Notes: generated by a model not told the origin, from the sequence alone. 64,000 nt of DNA from Martelella mediterranea (GCA_003001975.1 PVUG01000005.1:124001-188000), one strand, 5' to 3'; shown: positions 37,469-45,513, counted from the stretch's first letter. Numbers and translations are program-made.

Positions 37469-40400
37469 GCATGAACCTTTCCGTAGCCAACGGCCACATA
37501 GTCGAACGAACGTTCGACCGGTGTGCCGGACTGATCCTTGAAGATGATGTCGAAACCGGCCTCGCTCTTGCCGGTGAGCTCGTAATAGTCACCGAAGCGA
37601 AGCCCCTGTGCGGAGACCGAAAGCCCCGTCAGCCCGTGATAGGGCGGCGTGAAGCCGATATGACGGCCTTCCGTCGTGACCGGGATATTGTTGCCGCTCA
37701 GGATCCTGTCCGGCATGTCGACCGTCAGTTCGGCGCGTGCGACCACCGGCGTGATGTTGCTGTCGAGACTGCTGAGCAACAGCCGCATCTGATAGGCCCT
37801 GGCCGAGACATCGCCGGTCGCCGCTTCCCGCCAGTCGGTCCATGCCGCATCGGCCGCTTCCGGATCGTCATCCGTGGTCCGCAATTCCATGACGGCATTC
37901 CACTTCGACGCATCGGCCCCCACCATGGCATCAAGCCGGCTCAGCACCGGCCATTTGACCAGCGTATCGTCAATGTCCTGACCGTAGACCGACAGGATCG
38001 ACGTCACGCGTGATGTGTAAACCGCCCCAAGATCGATCGTGCGGGCAGAGACATAGGTGCCGGAGGGATAAAGATCGCCCTCTTGCCTCTCGGCAAGCCG
38101 CAAGCCCGGTTCACCGGCCCTGCAGCGTTCAAACGTCCCGGACCAGTCCGGTTGCTCGGCAAACCGCTCGACCGCATTCATCGGTGTTGCCCCGACCGTG
38201 GTCGTGATCACCGTTGCAGACGGGCTTTCGATCCCCTGCCGGGTGACCGCCTTGATCAGGTAGGTTCCGGGCCGCGTCGGGATCTGCACGCTTGTTGCAT
38301 CGACATGGCCGAGCTGGGCACCGGATGAGCGCCACGAAACGCCGCTTTGTTCCGGCGAATAGCGGATCACGTAATGCGACAGGTTCAGCGCCTCCACCGG
38401 TGCCCATGTCAACGTTGCAATATCGCCGAGGACGGCAATGGCAAAGCGTTCGACATTGCCCGGCGGCGACAGCACGCTGGATAGATAGACGGCTTCCAGT
38501 GTTGTCCATTTCGACCGCTGGTTCAGCGCGGTGAACACCGAGCGAACCCGAAAATCGTAATTGCCGGGGTCGAGGTCCTGCAGATCGATCGAGACACTGG
38601 TCGTGGATCCGACCGGCAGCCAGATCCCGCCCTGTTCGCGATATTCGACCTCATAGAGCGTGGCCCGTGTATCATCCGGCGCGGACCAGCCGATGGTGAC
38701 AGCCCCGCGCACGGAAACGCCGCCGGCCAGGTAAAGATATTCCGCAACATTGATATGCGACGGCGCCAGAAGCGGCCCGGTCGGATAGGTCGAGAAGGAT
38801 GGCGGCTCGAGCTGCAGTCCTTTCTCGACGCGATCCCATTTGGTTTCGTCATAGATCAGGGCCGAGACATCGAACTGGTGCTTGTCGTTTTCCGTGATCG
38901 ACAGAACCCGGAATGGACGTGGTGCCGCATCCGAACCGGTCAGGATCCACATCGCACCGGCGACCGGTCTATCCGGCAGAGCTGCCGCCAGTGCCAGAAC
39001 ATCGCTTTCCCCTGCCCCGGCCGTAACCGCCCTGTCAGCCAGCGAACCATCCGGCATGACGGCCGTCAGCGTGTAGGTTTCGCCATCATTCAGCGTTACC
39101 GGGGCATCGACCGTGACCACCGTCAGATCATCGGAAACCGCCTTGATCCGCCCGCCATAGCGCACGCCGGCATAGGACGGATCGGCCACCAGCACGATAT
39201 CGCCGGGCGCAACGTCAGCATGATCCAGCCCGGCGCGATAGGTCACCACTTCGGTCGAGTTCTGCTCCGTATCCAGCAGCCATGCGCCATAACGATGTGC
39301 CTGCCCGCGCGAGCAACAGCCGATGGCCTGGATCTCTGTCTGCCGCGATCCGTAGCGTGCGACCGCGTCCGGATCCTCGACAACTTCGATCGCCGGCTTG
39401 TAGTTGTTCTCCGGATCGAACCAGCGGACCAGCACCTGTGTGTGGCGAGCCGAAAGCGCCGATCCCTGATAGCTGAATGTGCCGTCAACCACATTGGCCT
39501 GCGACACCAGCTTGACCGGATCGGCCGGCTTGTCGCAGACGGCTGTCACCGCACCGGTGCCCCAATAAACCATGCCCCGGAATACGCCGGCAAAGGCCGT
39601 CAGGACATTGATCGCCTCATCGCGCGAGGTGATTGCACCATTGAAGGTGTAGCGCGGTTCCTGCCCGCCGAAGCCATCATCGACCGGCTGGTCGCAATAT
39701 TGCGCGATCTCGTAAAGCGCCCATTTCGACACCTGCCCGACATCGACATATTGCCCGAGGCCATAGCGGTCATTGATCACGAGGTCATAGAAGATCCATG
39801 CCGGGTTATCCGAGACAGCGCGTTTGAAGGTGCCATCCCAGACACCGGCATAGGCCCGCGTTTCCGGGTCGTAGTTCGATGGCACGGCGATTTCTATGCC
39901 GGACCAGTCCACCGAGACGGTCGGGATCGCACTGCCGCCGAATTCGGCCGCATCCAGCGTGACGCCGAGAATGGCGCTGTCAGGATAGGTCAGCCGATAA
40001 TCTTCGATGACCGTATAGGATGACCAGTAGGTCTGGTTGTTCGACGTTGTGCCATTGGCATCCTCGGAAAGCCGGCGCACGCGGATATACCACGGCCCTG
40101 CCCCGTCCAGCGGGATCCGGTAGGCCCGGACATAGGGCGAGGTGCACTTGCCCGAGATCGTATCGGTGCGCGCCTCCTGCCATGTGCCATCCTCAGTGCG
40201 CCGATCGATGGCAATATCGACCGAATTCTCTTTGACATTGCCGTTGTCGGGATCGGTATAGATCAGCTGGGGCACCTGAATGGAGACACGCACGGCAGTT
40301 GCCGACAGGTTTGTGATCGCGCGTGTTGCCGACAGATCCTGTTTGATCTCGACGCCGACGCCCTGCTCGTTCTCGACAGCCGGAAACCCGGACAAGGCCG

Positions 40401-40662
40401 CCTGATCGGGAAAGCCGTTGCGGGTCTCGAACGTGCCGCCTTCGAAGTTGAAGGTGTCATCGCTGTTCTGCACCGGCACATCATCGAAATAGATCGACTT
40501 TGCCCCATTCTTCAGCCCGCCAGTCACACCCTCGCTGACCAGAAACAACAGCCGCATGGTCTGTTTTGAGCGCAGTGTGTTCGGGGCCTCGTTATAACCG
40601 CCCGAGCCACCGCCTTTGCCGCCCTTCCCGCCGCCCTGGCCGGAAATTCGCATATGTTGCAT
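37465..40662 (-). CDS. Tail tip/host specificity protein J-like
   Basis: A 1065-residue central tail-tip protein of the lambda gpJ type. The Gly-rich start (ISGQGGGKGGKGGGSGGYNE) and SIYFDDVPVQN are characteristic of J. The middle holds the conserved hub region (NPAWIFYDLVINDRYGLGQY; LTAFAGVFRGMVYW). Fibronectin-III-like modules follow at about 640-730 and 735-825 (TIGWSAPDD, TLTWAPVEA). The ATG at 40662 is chosen because upstream codons have no ribosome binding site and the protein then begins like its relatives. It probably contacts the host receptor together with the fibres. Confidence 0.9.
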   Translation of the reverse strand: MQHMRISGQGGGKGGKGGGSGGYNEAPNTLRSKQTMRLLFLVSEGVTGGLKNGAKSIYFDDVPVQNSDDTFNFEGGTFETRNGFPDQAALSGFPAVENEQGVGVEIKQDLSATRAITNLSATAVRVSIQVPQLIYTDPDNGNVKENSVDIAIDRRTEDGTWQEARTDTISGKCTSPYVRAYRIPLDGAGPWYIRVRRLSEDANGTTSNNQTYWSSYTVIEDYRLTYPDSAILGVTLDAAEFGGSAIPTVSVDWSGIEIAVPSNYDPETRAYAGVWDGTFKRAVSDNPAWIFYDLVINDRYGLGQYVDVGQVSKWALYEIAQYCDQPVDDGFGGQEPRYTFNGAITSRDEAINVLTAFAGVFRGMVYWGTGAVTAVCDKPADPVKLVSQANVVDGTFSYQGSALSARHTQVLVRWFDPENNYKPAIEVVEDPDAVARYGSRQTEIQAIGCCSRGQAHRYGAWLLDTEQNSTEVVTYRAGLDHADVAPGDIVLVADPSYAGVRYGGRIKAVSDDLTVVTVDAPVTLNDGETYTLTAVMPDGSLADRAVTAGAGESDVLALAAALPDRPVAGAMWILTGSDAAPRPFRVLSITENDKHQFDVSALIYDETKWDRVEKGLQLEPPSFSTYPTGPLLAPSHINVAEYLYLAGGVSVRGAVTIGWSAPDDTRATLYEVEYREQGGIWLPVGSTTSVSIDLQDLDPGNYDFRVRSVFTALNQRSKWTTLEAVYLSSVLSPPGNVERFAIAVLGDIATLTWAPVEALNLSHYVIRYSPEQSGVSWRSSGAQLGHVDATSVQIPTRPGTYLIKAVTRQGIESPSATVITTTVGATPMNAVERFAEQPDWSGTFERCRAGEPGLRLAERQEGDLYPSGTYVSARTIDLGAVYTSRVTSILSVYGQDIDDTLVKWPVLSRLDAMVGADASKWNAVMELRTTDDDPEAADAAWTDWREAATGDVSARAYQMRLLLSSLDSNITPVVARAELTVDMPDRILSGNNIPVTTEGRHIGFTPPYHGLTGLSVSAQGLRFGDYYELTGKSEAGFDIIFKDQSGTPVERSFDYVAVGYGKVHA

Positions 40663-40765
40663 GATGTGTTTCCGATAGATCAGAGCAATTCCAGGAAAAG
40701 TGGAAGCCGGTTTTCCGTCAGGAAATTGCGTCAAAAAGGGAATCGTTGCGCCGGGCTGTCCGGCG

Positions 40766-41359
40766 CTAAACGGCCACGTCTTCGGTCGAAAGCCCGGCGG
40801 CGATCAGCACCGGCGAGACCCGGAATTTTTGGCCATAGACAAGCGGCACGGGACCGCCTTCCGTGGTCACATTGGCACCGCCATTGAACAGGTAGGACGA
40901 CTGGTCTTCCGCGTTCCCGGCCATCTTCGGAGCCGGTGACAGCATCTGGCCGAGGCCGCCCATTGCCATGGCGATTCCCAGCCCCTTCATCGCGCCGCCG
41001 ACCGTCGTGCCGAGAACGCCCACCCCTGTCAGCGAGGCAGGCATGAAGAATGCCGCCCCGATCAGGAACACACCGGCAATGACCTTACCCAGCCCGCGAT
41101 TGCCCGCCCCGGCGACCACCGGCACGATATGCAGATCCGCTCTGCCCAGCTGAAAGCCCAGCTCATCCGGTCCAAGCGCCATGCCGGTGTCCGGATCGCC
41201 ACGCAGAACACGAAAGTTCCGGTCGGTGACATAGTCCCGAAACCCCGGCACCACAGCGGCCAGTGCCTCACCGGCCTCGCCCGCGCTGGAAACGTCGAGG
41301 CGATAAGTCGGGGCAAAGTCCCGCGCGAGTGCGCCATGAAGGTGGATGGTTCGAAGCAT
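40766..41359 (-). CDS. Tail assembly protein I-like
   Basis: A 197-residue protein of the lambda gpI family, needed to build the tail tip. The N-terminal half is a ubiquitin-like fold (MLRTIHLHGALARDFAPTYR) and the centre is a hydrophobic Gly-rich stretch (VIAGVFLIGAAFFMPASLTG). The C-terminus (YLFNGGANVTTEGGPVPLVYG) is strongly conserved in the family. In lambda-like phages it follows K directly; here about 2 kb of oppositely oriented toxin-antitoxin genes separates them. Confidence 0.88.
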   Translation of the reverse strand: MLRTIHLHGALARDFAPTYRLDVSSAGEAGEALAAVVPGFRDYVTDRNFRVLRGDPDTGMALGPDELGFQLGRADLHIVPVVAGAGNRGLGKVIAGVFLIGAAFFMPASLTGVGVLGTTVGGAMKGLGIAMAMGGLGQMLSPAPKMAGNAEDQSSYLFNGGANVTTEGGPVPLVYGQKFRVSPVLIAAGLSTEDVAV

Positions 41360-41398
41360 GAAGCAACCCCGGTTTGATGAAGTTCAGTCGTTGAATTA

Positions 41399-41521
41399 AT
41401 GCACGTGGTGCACTATATTGACAGTGCAAGCATGGACAGGAAGAGCCTGAGAGCGGCCCTCGAATGGGCTGAGAAAAACAGGGAGCAACTCATCAATGAG
41501 TGGAACCGCCTCAATCCGTGA
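41399..41521 (+). pseudogene. Truncated DUF4160 toxin remnant
   Basis: A 40-codon open frame whose end, RAALEWAEKNREQLINEWNR, matches the C-terminal helix of DUF4160 proteins (pattern ALxWxExNRxxLxxxW). The usual upstream part with the HFHA motif is missing; instead the frame runs into the 5' end of tail gene I. No ribosome binding site precedes the ATGs at 41399 or 41432. It overlaps the DUF2442 gene by 26 bases, the normal arrangement of this toxin-antitoxin pair, so it is read as a 5'-deleted toxin gene. Confidence 0.55.
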
Positions 41522-41969
41522 AGACGATATCGTCTCGGTCGGCCGCAGACTTCCCCGTCTCACAACCGTCGAGCCGCGCGAAGGACGCAAACTGTTTGTC
41601 CGCTTTGACAATGGCGTGGAAAAAACGGTTGATCTTGCTCCGGCCCTGGAAAGCCGACGTTTCTACAAGCCATTACGCGAAGACGATGCGCTGTTCCGAT
41701 CTTTCCGGATCAATGAATACCGCAACGCCATCGAGTGGAATGATGAACTCGACTTTTCCGCCATGTGGCTGGAAGCCCTGCCGCCGGCAGAGTTCAGCAA
41801 CGATGACTTCCGCAACGCCATGGAGCAGTTGGACCAGACGCTGGACGGCATGGCGCGCGCGCTGGAGCTATCCCGGCGGCAGGTCGCCTATTACGCCAAA
41901 GACAGACCCATTCCTCGCCATGTCGGACTGGCCGTGCGCTATCTGCTCGAACACCGACCTTCAGCATAA
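41496..41969 (+). CDS. DUF2442 domain antitoxin-like protein with C-terminal helix-turn-helix
   Basis: A 157-residue protein. Residues 15-85 fit DUF2442 (LTTVEPREGRKLFVRFDNGVEK, FRSFRINEYRNAIEWNDELD). Residues 105-157 look like a helix-turn-helix (MARALELSRRQVAYYAKDRPI). DUF2442 proteins usually form operons with DUF4160 toxins, and a truncated DUF4160 end overlaps this gene. The ATG at 41496 follows GGGAG. It is oriented against the phage late transcripts, so it needs its own promoter. Confidence 0.8.
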   Translation: MSGTASIREDDIVSVGRRLPRLTTVEPREGRKLFVRFDNGVEKTVDLAPALESRRFYKPLREDDALFRSFRINEYRNAIEWNDELDFSAMWLEALPPAEFSNDDFRNAMEQLDQTLDGMARALELSRRQVAYYAKDRPIPRHVGLAVRYLLEHRPSA

Positions 41970-42158
41970 TAGAAATCAGCTGGCAGGTCGGCTCGAGTGC
42001 AAGTGCCGACGAAATGGATTTTACGAAGCATCATCTTACACCATTCTCGTTTAGGTTGATTGACTCCGTCGGGTTTTATTTTACCTTCGAGGTATTACGA
42101 AACGACTGACGAACTTAACTCTCTGATCGATTTCCGCAATGGTTGAGGGAGGAAGACT

Positions 42159-42515
42159 ATGGACAGCACGTTGCCTGCGGTTCATCCGGGGGAAATCCTT
42201 CGCGAAGAATATCTTGTCCCGCTTGACATCTATCCGGGACAGCTCGCCAGCACCCTAAAAGTTCCTTTTGAAGATATTGATCGGCTTGTAAACGAGATCG
42301 GCCCGGTTACAGCGGAGCTTGCGCTCAAGCTGGCAAAATACTTTCGCACGAGCGCTGAATTCTGGATGCATGCGCAAGCCAGTTACGATCTTCATATAGC
42401 CTTCGGCGAGCTTGAAGATCAGCTTGAGACGATATCCGAACTCGAGAACCTATCCGAAGTGGCGAACGCAATGGGGAATTCGTCTCAGCCACGGCCCGAT
42501 GGGCTCGCGTCGTGA
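42159..42515 (+). CDS. HigA-family antitoxin without a visible toxin
   Basis: A 118-residue XRE-type protein. VHPGEILREEYLVPLDI, LVNEIGPVTAELALKLAKYF and RTSAEFWMHAQASYDL are the HigA/VapI signature. HigA is normally cotranscribed with the HigB ribonuclease encoded upstream; the 189 bases before it contain no HigB-like frame. The Shine-Dalgarno GGGAGGAAGACT is excellent. The last nine residues are encoded by a copied piece of phage tail gene K read in antisense, so the original C-terminus has been replaced or extended. Confidence 0.82.
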   Translation: MDSTLPAVHPGEILREEYLVPLDIYPGQLASTLKVPFEDIDRLVNEIGPVTAELALKLAKYFRTSAEFWMHAQASYDLHIAFGELEDQLETISELENLSEVANAMGNSSQPRPDGLAS

Positions 42516-42580
42516 TAGCCGACCGTCGAGGCGATGCAGACAAAGACCGTTTTCCAGCAGGATACCGGAATGACACGGCA
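42485..42580 (-). repeat. Copy of the tail gene K 3' region (remnant)
   Basis: These 96 bases match 43375-43470 inside gene K with about eight differences (about 92% identity). In the minus direction they encode the K segment from CHSGILLENG to about GPW. It is followed on the left by the HigA-like gene in antisense, so no functional K tail is made here. Confidence 0.85.
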
Positions 42581-42596
42581 ATGATCTTGTCCAGCC

Positions 42597-42650
42597 CGCG
42601 ATAGGTCGTTGCGAACGGCGGCGCGAGATCGCCGTGAAGGTGGATGGTTC
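42597..42650 (-). repeat. Diverged copy of the tail gene I 5' end (remnant)
   Basis: These 54 bases align without gaps to 41299-41352, the 5' coding end of gene I (about 78% identical, the last 19 bases nearly exact: GTGAAGGTGGATGGTTC versus ATGAAGGTGGATGGTTC). The I start codon is not preserved. It sits directly beside the copied K piece. Confidence 0.7.
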
Positions 42651-42668
42651 TTTTCAGAACTCACACAA

Positions 42669-42729
42669 TGCGTATTTTTATGCGCACAAAACCTTGCACG
42701 TCATCCTATTTAGGCGTATATATATACGC
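42669..42729. promoter_or_regulatory. hicAB operator region
   Basis: A perfect 16-bp palindrome GCGTATATATATACGC (42714-42729) lies 18 bases before hicA, with a related imperfect dyad TGCGTATTTTTATGCGCA at 42669-42686. Ribbon-helix-helix HicB proteins bind such dyads to autorepress. Confidence 0.6.
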
Positions 42730-42747
42730 ATAAAAGGGATTGAATTG

Positions 42748-42930
42748 ATGGACACCAATAGCCGCAAGATCATTAAGCACTTGGAAAACGATGGCTTCGA
42801 ACTGGTGAAAGTCACAGGTTCCCACCACAAGTTCAAAAAGGGTGACAAGACCGTTACGGTGCCTCACCCCAAGAAGGACTTGCCAATCGGTACTGTGCGG
42901 AACATCTATAAACAGGCCGGTTGGCTGTAA
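42748..42930 (+). CDS. hicA: HicA toxin (mRNA interferase)
   Basis: A 60-residue double-stranded-RNA-binding-fold ribonuclease that cleaves mRNA to stop growth. KIIKHLENDGFELVKVTGSHHKFKKG contains the GSHH motif with the catalytic His; TVPHPKKDLPIGTVRNIYKQAG is the conserved second half. The ATG at 42748 is chosen over an upstream GTG that begins in the copied tail gene piece. It pairs with hicB 15 bases downstream. Confidence 0.92.
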   Translation: MDTNSRKIIKHLENDGFELVKVTGSHHKFKKGDKTVTVPHPKKDLPIGTVRNIYKQAGWL

Positions 42931-42945
42931 GGAAAGGAAAGCGCC

Positions 42946-43338
42946 ATGCGTTACTACATTGCAGTTGTTCATCAGGAAGGTGACAGCGCTTTTGGCGTAC
43001 ACTTCCCCGATGTTCCCGGTTGCTTTTCAGCCGCCGACGATATGGACGATCTTCTGGCCAATGCCAGTGAGGCACTGGCGCTCCATCTGGAAGGGGAAGA
43101 ACTTCCGGAAACACGTTCGCTCGATGCTGTTCGCGCCGATGATGAAGTTGCCCACGATCTGGCCGAGGGTGCGTTTCTTCTGGCCGTCCCTTTGGTTCAG
43201 TTGAGTGGCCGGACCACGAAAGCCAACATCACCATGGATGCCGGCCTTTTGGCTGCCGTGGATCAGTATGCCAAGTCTCATGGCCTGACCCGCTCGGCAT
43301 TTCTGGCCGATCTGGCGCGTCGTGAAATCGCTGGTTGA
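42946..43338 (+). CDS. hicB: HicB antitoxin with C-terminal ribbon-helix-helix domain
   Basis: A 130-residue partner of HicA. The N-terminal partial RNase H fold (YYIAVVHQEGDSAFGVHFPDVPGC) binds the toxin. The C-terminal residues 95-130 (TTKANITMDAGLLAAVDQYAK, LTRSAFLADLARREI) form a ribbon-helix-helix DNA-binding domain. Its last 110 bases overlap the extended end of tail gene K on the other strand. An intact HicAB pair can stabilise the prophage or block other phages. Confidence 0.92.
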   Translation: MRYYIAVVHQEGDSAFGVHFPDVPGCFSAADDMDDLLANASEALALHLEGEELPETRSLDAVRADDEVAHDLAEGAFLLAVPLVQLSGRTTKANITMDAGLLAAVDQYAKSHGLTRSAFLADLARREIAG

Positions 43339-44035
43339 CTGAACTTCGATACCGTAGCCAATGCGTAACCCGCTTCAGCCACGGGCCGACCGGCTCACGC
43401 CGTGACAGCCGACCGTCGAGGTGATGCAGGCAAAGACCGTTTTCCAGCAGGATACCGGAATGACACGGCACCTTTGAAACAAGCTGCATGAAGAACACAT
43501 CACCGGGGCGGGCTTCACCGGCATCGATCTGCCGAAAGCCCGCCTCTTCAAAATGAACCGCCAGAAGGTTTTCGCCCTCTTCCCACCAGACTTTCGAGCG
43601 CGCAAAGTCCGGCAGACGAATACCGCGTTCCTGCCAGTACCAGCTGCGCACAAGCCCGTAGCAGTCAAAGACACCAGGCACGAATGACCGCCCCAGAAGC
43701 GGTGCGTCAAGGCAATGATCGCCCCACCACAAAACCGGCGTGGTCACCTCGCCATCGCAGCTGACAATCCCGAACGGAATGCCGGCAACAATCTGGGTTT
43801 CCATATCGGCCCTTGAAGGACAATGCGGGTGAAGCTTTGCATTGTGGCTATGGATGACCGCCTCCGGCTGATAATTCAGCCAGGTCTCGGCAGGCATTTC
43901 AAAGCTGTTTTCCGGATCCCCGGCAATGTTCGGTATCCGTTTATACTGGCCGCCGGACACCACCCCGCAGGCTTCTTGCGGCCAGACCTCGAGCGCATGC
44001 GCACGGGCGTCCCGCGTGACATCATCGTCAAACAT
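43229..44035 (-). CDS. Tail assembly protein K-like (JAMM + NlpC/P60 peptidase)
   Basis: A 268-residue protein of the lambda gpK family. Residues 1-95 form a JAMM-type domain (HSH at 62-64, S74-x-x-D77). Residues 110-225 are an NlpC/P60 domain with catalytic Cys125 (FDCYGLV) and His192 (PCHSGILL). It processes tail-tip proteins or local peptidoglycan. The K-like sequence ends near residue 230 (WLKRVTHWLRYR). The remaining ~36 residues are encoded antisense to hicB and look like a fortuitous extension caused by the inserted toxin-antitoxin DNA. ATG 44035 has GAGAAGG upstream. Confidence 0.88.
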   Translation of the reverse strand: MFDDDVTRDARAHALEVWPQEACGVVSGGQYKRIPNIAGDPENSFEMPAETWLNYQPEAVIHSHNAKLHPHCPSRADMETQIVAGIPFGIVSCDGEVTTPVLWWGDHCLDAPLLGRSFVPGVFDCYGLVRSWYWQERGIRLPDFARSKVWWEEGENLLAVHFEEAGFRQIDAGEARPGDVFFMQLVSKVPCHSGILLENGLCLHHLDGRLSRREPVGPWLKRVTHWLRYRSSVNQRFHDAPDRPEMPSGSGHETWHTDPRQPKGRHPW

Positions 44036-44048
44036 GATTGTTGCCTTC

Positions 44049-44804
44049 TCAGGTGTTGGCGCGGCCGACACCGGGAAACGCCCGCGTCGGCAGATCGCCA
44101 TGGCCGAAACGCTTCACACAGCCCGACTGCAGAAGCTTGCTGCAACGGTCCTCTGATCGCGCCACGCTGTTGCCCTTCGCATCGAAACAGGCTGTTCCCG
44201 CATAAGGGCATGTTGCTTTCGAATAATCGAACGTGCCGGTTTCCGGATCAAAGCGCCGGTAGGCATGGGTGCACGCACTCTGGATGACCTGCCGGCCGGG
44301 CAGTTTCCTGCCCTGTTGATCCATCGCGGCAGCCAGCGTCCATTCGATATAGACGCGGTTCTGGTTGGTCTTCTGCTCGATCCGATAGACATCGATTGGG
44401 AAATGCGCATCAGGATCCGCATCCTCCATGCCATCCAGAAACCGCCGGAAGGTACGGATACGCCGAAACGTCGCCCCGACCAGATCGCCGAATTCATTGA
44501 CGACGGCAGACAATACGCCCGAGACATTCGCAACCTTCAGCGTCGGGCGTGGCATCGTGCCCTGCGAGGACATCTCCCAGCCATCGGTCTCAATCGGCGT
44601 TGGTTCATAGACATGACCGCCGCAGGACACCGGTGCCTCTTCAAACGCCGAGGACGTGAAACGATAGATACCGCCGCCGATCACCGAGGCATCCAGTTCA
44701 TAGAGATGTATGATGTCGTCGGTCGCCAGCGACTGCGTTGTCTGCGATAAGCTGTTTCCCGCCTGTTCGACAACTAACATCGTGCCATAATGCGAGCCCG
44801 TCAT
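44049..44804 (-). CDS. Minor tail protein L-like
   Basis: A 251-residue tail-tip protein of the lambda gpL family. GGHVYEPTPIETDGWEMSSQG and LPRPTLKVANVSG-like motifs mark the N-terminal domain. The C-terminal region contains several cysteines (QSACTHAYR, ATCPYAGTAC, DRCSKLLQSGC). gpL of lambda binds an iron-sulfur cluster through C-terminal cysteines, so the same is likely here. It is followed 13 bases later by K and overlaps the preceding gene by 4 bp. Confidence 0.88.
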   Translation of the reverse strand: MTGSHYGTMLVVEQAGNSLSQTTQSLATDDIIHLYELDASVIGGGIYRFTSSAFEEAPVSCGGHVYEPTPIETDGWEMSSQGTMPRPTLKVANVSGVLSAVVNEFGDLVGATFRRIRTFRRFLDGMEDADPDAHFPIDVYRIEQKTNQNRVYIEWTLAAAMDQQGRKLPGRQVIQSACTHAYRRFDPETGTFDYSKATCPYAGTACFDAKGNSVARSEDRCSKLLQSGCVKRFGHGDLPTRAFPGVGRANT

Positions 44805-45169
44805 TTGACTAACGCAACGATTTCGGATGCCGTCGTGCCAGTCGCAAGAACCTTGTGGGCGGCAACCGGCAGCAGTGTGCCGTTCTGGCAGTGGTAGATC
44901 GCAACGCCGCCGCCCGCTTCGATCGCAACCGCTCCGCCAAAGCCGACATAGATTGACAGGACATTCTCCAACAAGACGTCATCGGACGGTTTCACAGGCC
45001 GGTGTTGGCACGCTGGCGTGACAATCTCCACCGCTTGGCGCACGGCTTCGACAAGGGCAGTCGCTTCCTCGGAGAAACCGTGCCGGGGACTGATCGATCC
45101 ATCCGGATTGGTTTCAGCGGAAATCGGACGCTGGACGCCGGTAGCATCATAGACTTTTAGCTCCGTCAT
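44801..45169 (-). CDS. Spike-base-like small tail protein
   Basis: A 122-residue protein. Its C-terminal 65 residues (VKPSDDVLLENVLSIYVGFGG, LLPVAAHKVLATGTTASEIVAL) follow the pattern of gene transfer agent/phage spike base proteins of the RCAP_rcc01079 type. Inserted between minor tail genes M and L and overlapping both by 4 bp, it is probably a tail-tip component. A related sequence is encoded at 48526-48780. Confidence 0.6.
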   Translation of the reverse strand: MTELKVYDATGVQRPISAETNPDGSISPRHGFSEEATALVEAVRQAVEIVTPACQHRPVKPSDDVLLENVLSIYVGFGGAVAIEAGGGVAIYHCQNGTLLPVAAHKVLATGTTASEIVALVK

Positions 45170-45513
45170 AGGTCGTAAACCCTCTCAATCGTCGCGTTGA
45201 TCGTGTCATGAGCGCCGCCAGCCCCGGTTCGGGTCCAGGACTTGCAGCGATAAAGTTTCGCCTCCCTGTCGCGTGGGAGCTTCCATTCAAAGGCATGGAA
45301 CCCGCGCAACGACAGGAAGAACGCTTCGATCCGGTCGGCTTCCTCCAGCGTGAGGCCAGGCCACATGGCGTTGAATGTCACCCCTGCCGTGTTGAGCCCG
45401 TCACCGCCGCGCTGGCTGTATCCGTCACCGAAGCGGGTCTCGAGCGTACGCAACTCCACCGATTTCGTGCTCGTGATTGCCGGGCATGCCGGCGGTTCGA
45501 ACTTGTCGGCCAT
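45166..45513 (-). CDS. Minor tail protein M-like
   Basis: A 115-residue tail protein of the lambda gpM family. Family features are ETRFGDGYSQRGGDGLN, FNAMWPGLTLEEADRIEAFF and the FEWKLP segment, with a C-terminal strand ATIERVYDL. It follows the tape measure gene with a one-base overlap, as in lambda (H-M-L). Confidence 0.85.
   Translation of the reverse strand: MADKFEPPACPAITSTKSVELRTLETRFGDGYSQRGGDGLNTAGVTFNAMWPGLTLEEADRIEAFFLSLRGFHAFEWKLPRDREAKLYRCKSWTRTGAGGAHDTINATIERVYDL

Noticed and set aside
36251-37474. Plus-strand frame of 407 codons across the tail fibre genes
   Set aside because: The opposite strand encodes two fibre-cluster genes with overlapping starts and stops in the late operon.
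37465-40734. Start of the J-like gene at 40734
   Set aside because: The 24 extra residues have no family resemblance and no ribosome binding site; the Gly-rich family start follows ATG 40662.
41970-42158. Possible HigB toxin upstream of the HigA-like gene
   Set aside because: No frame contains HigB motifs and all are interrupted by stops, so HigA is recorded without a partner.
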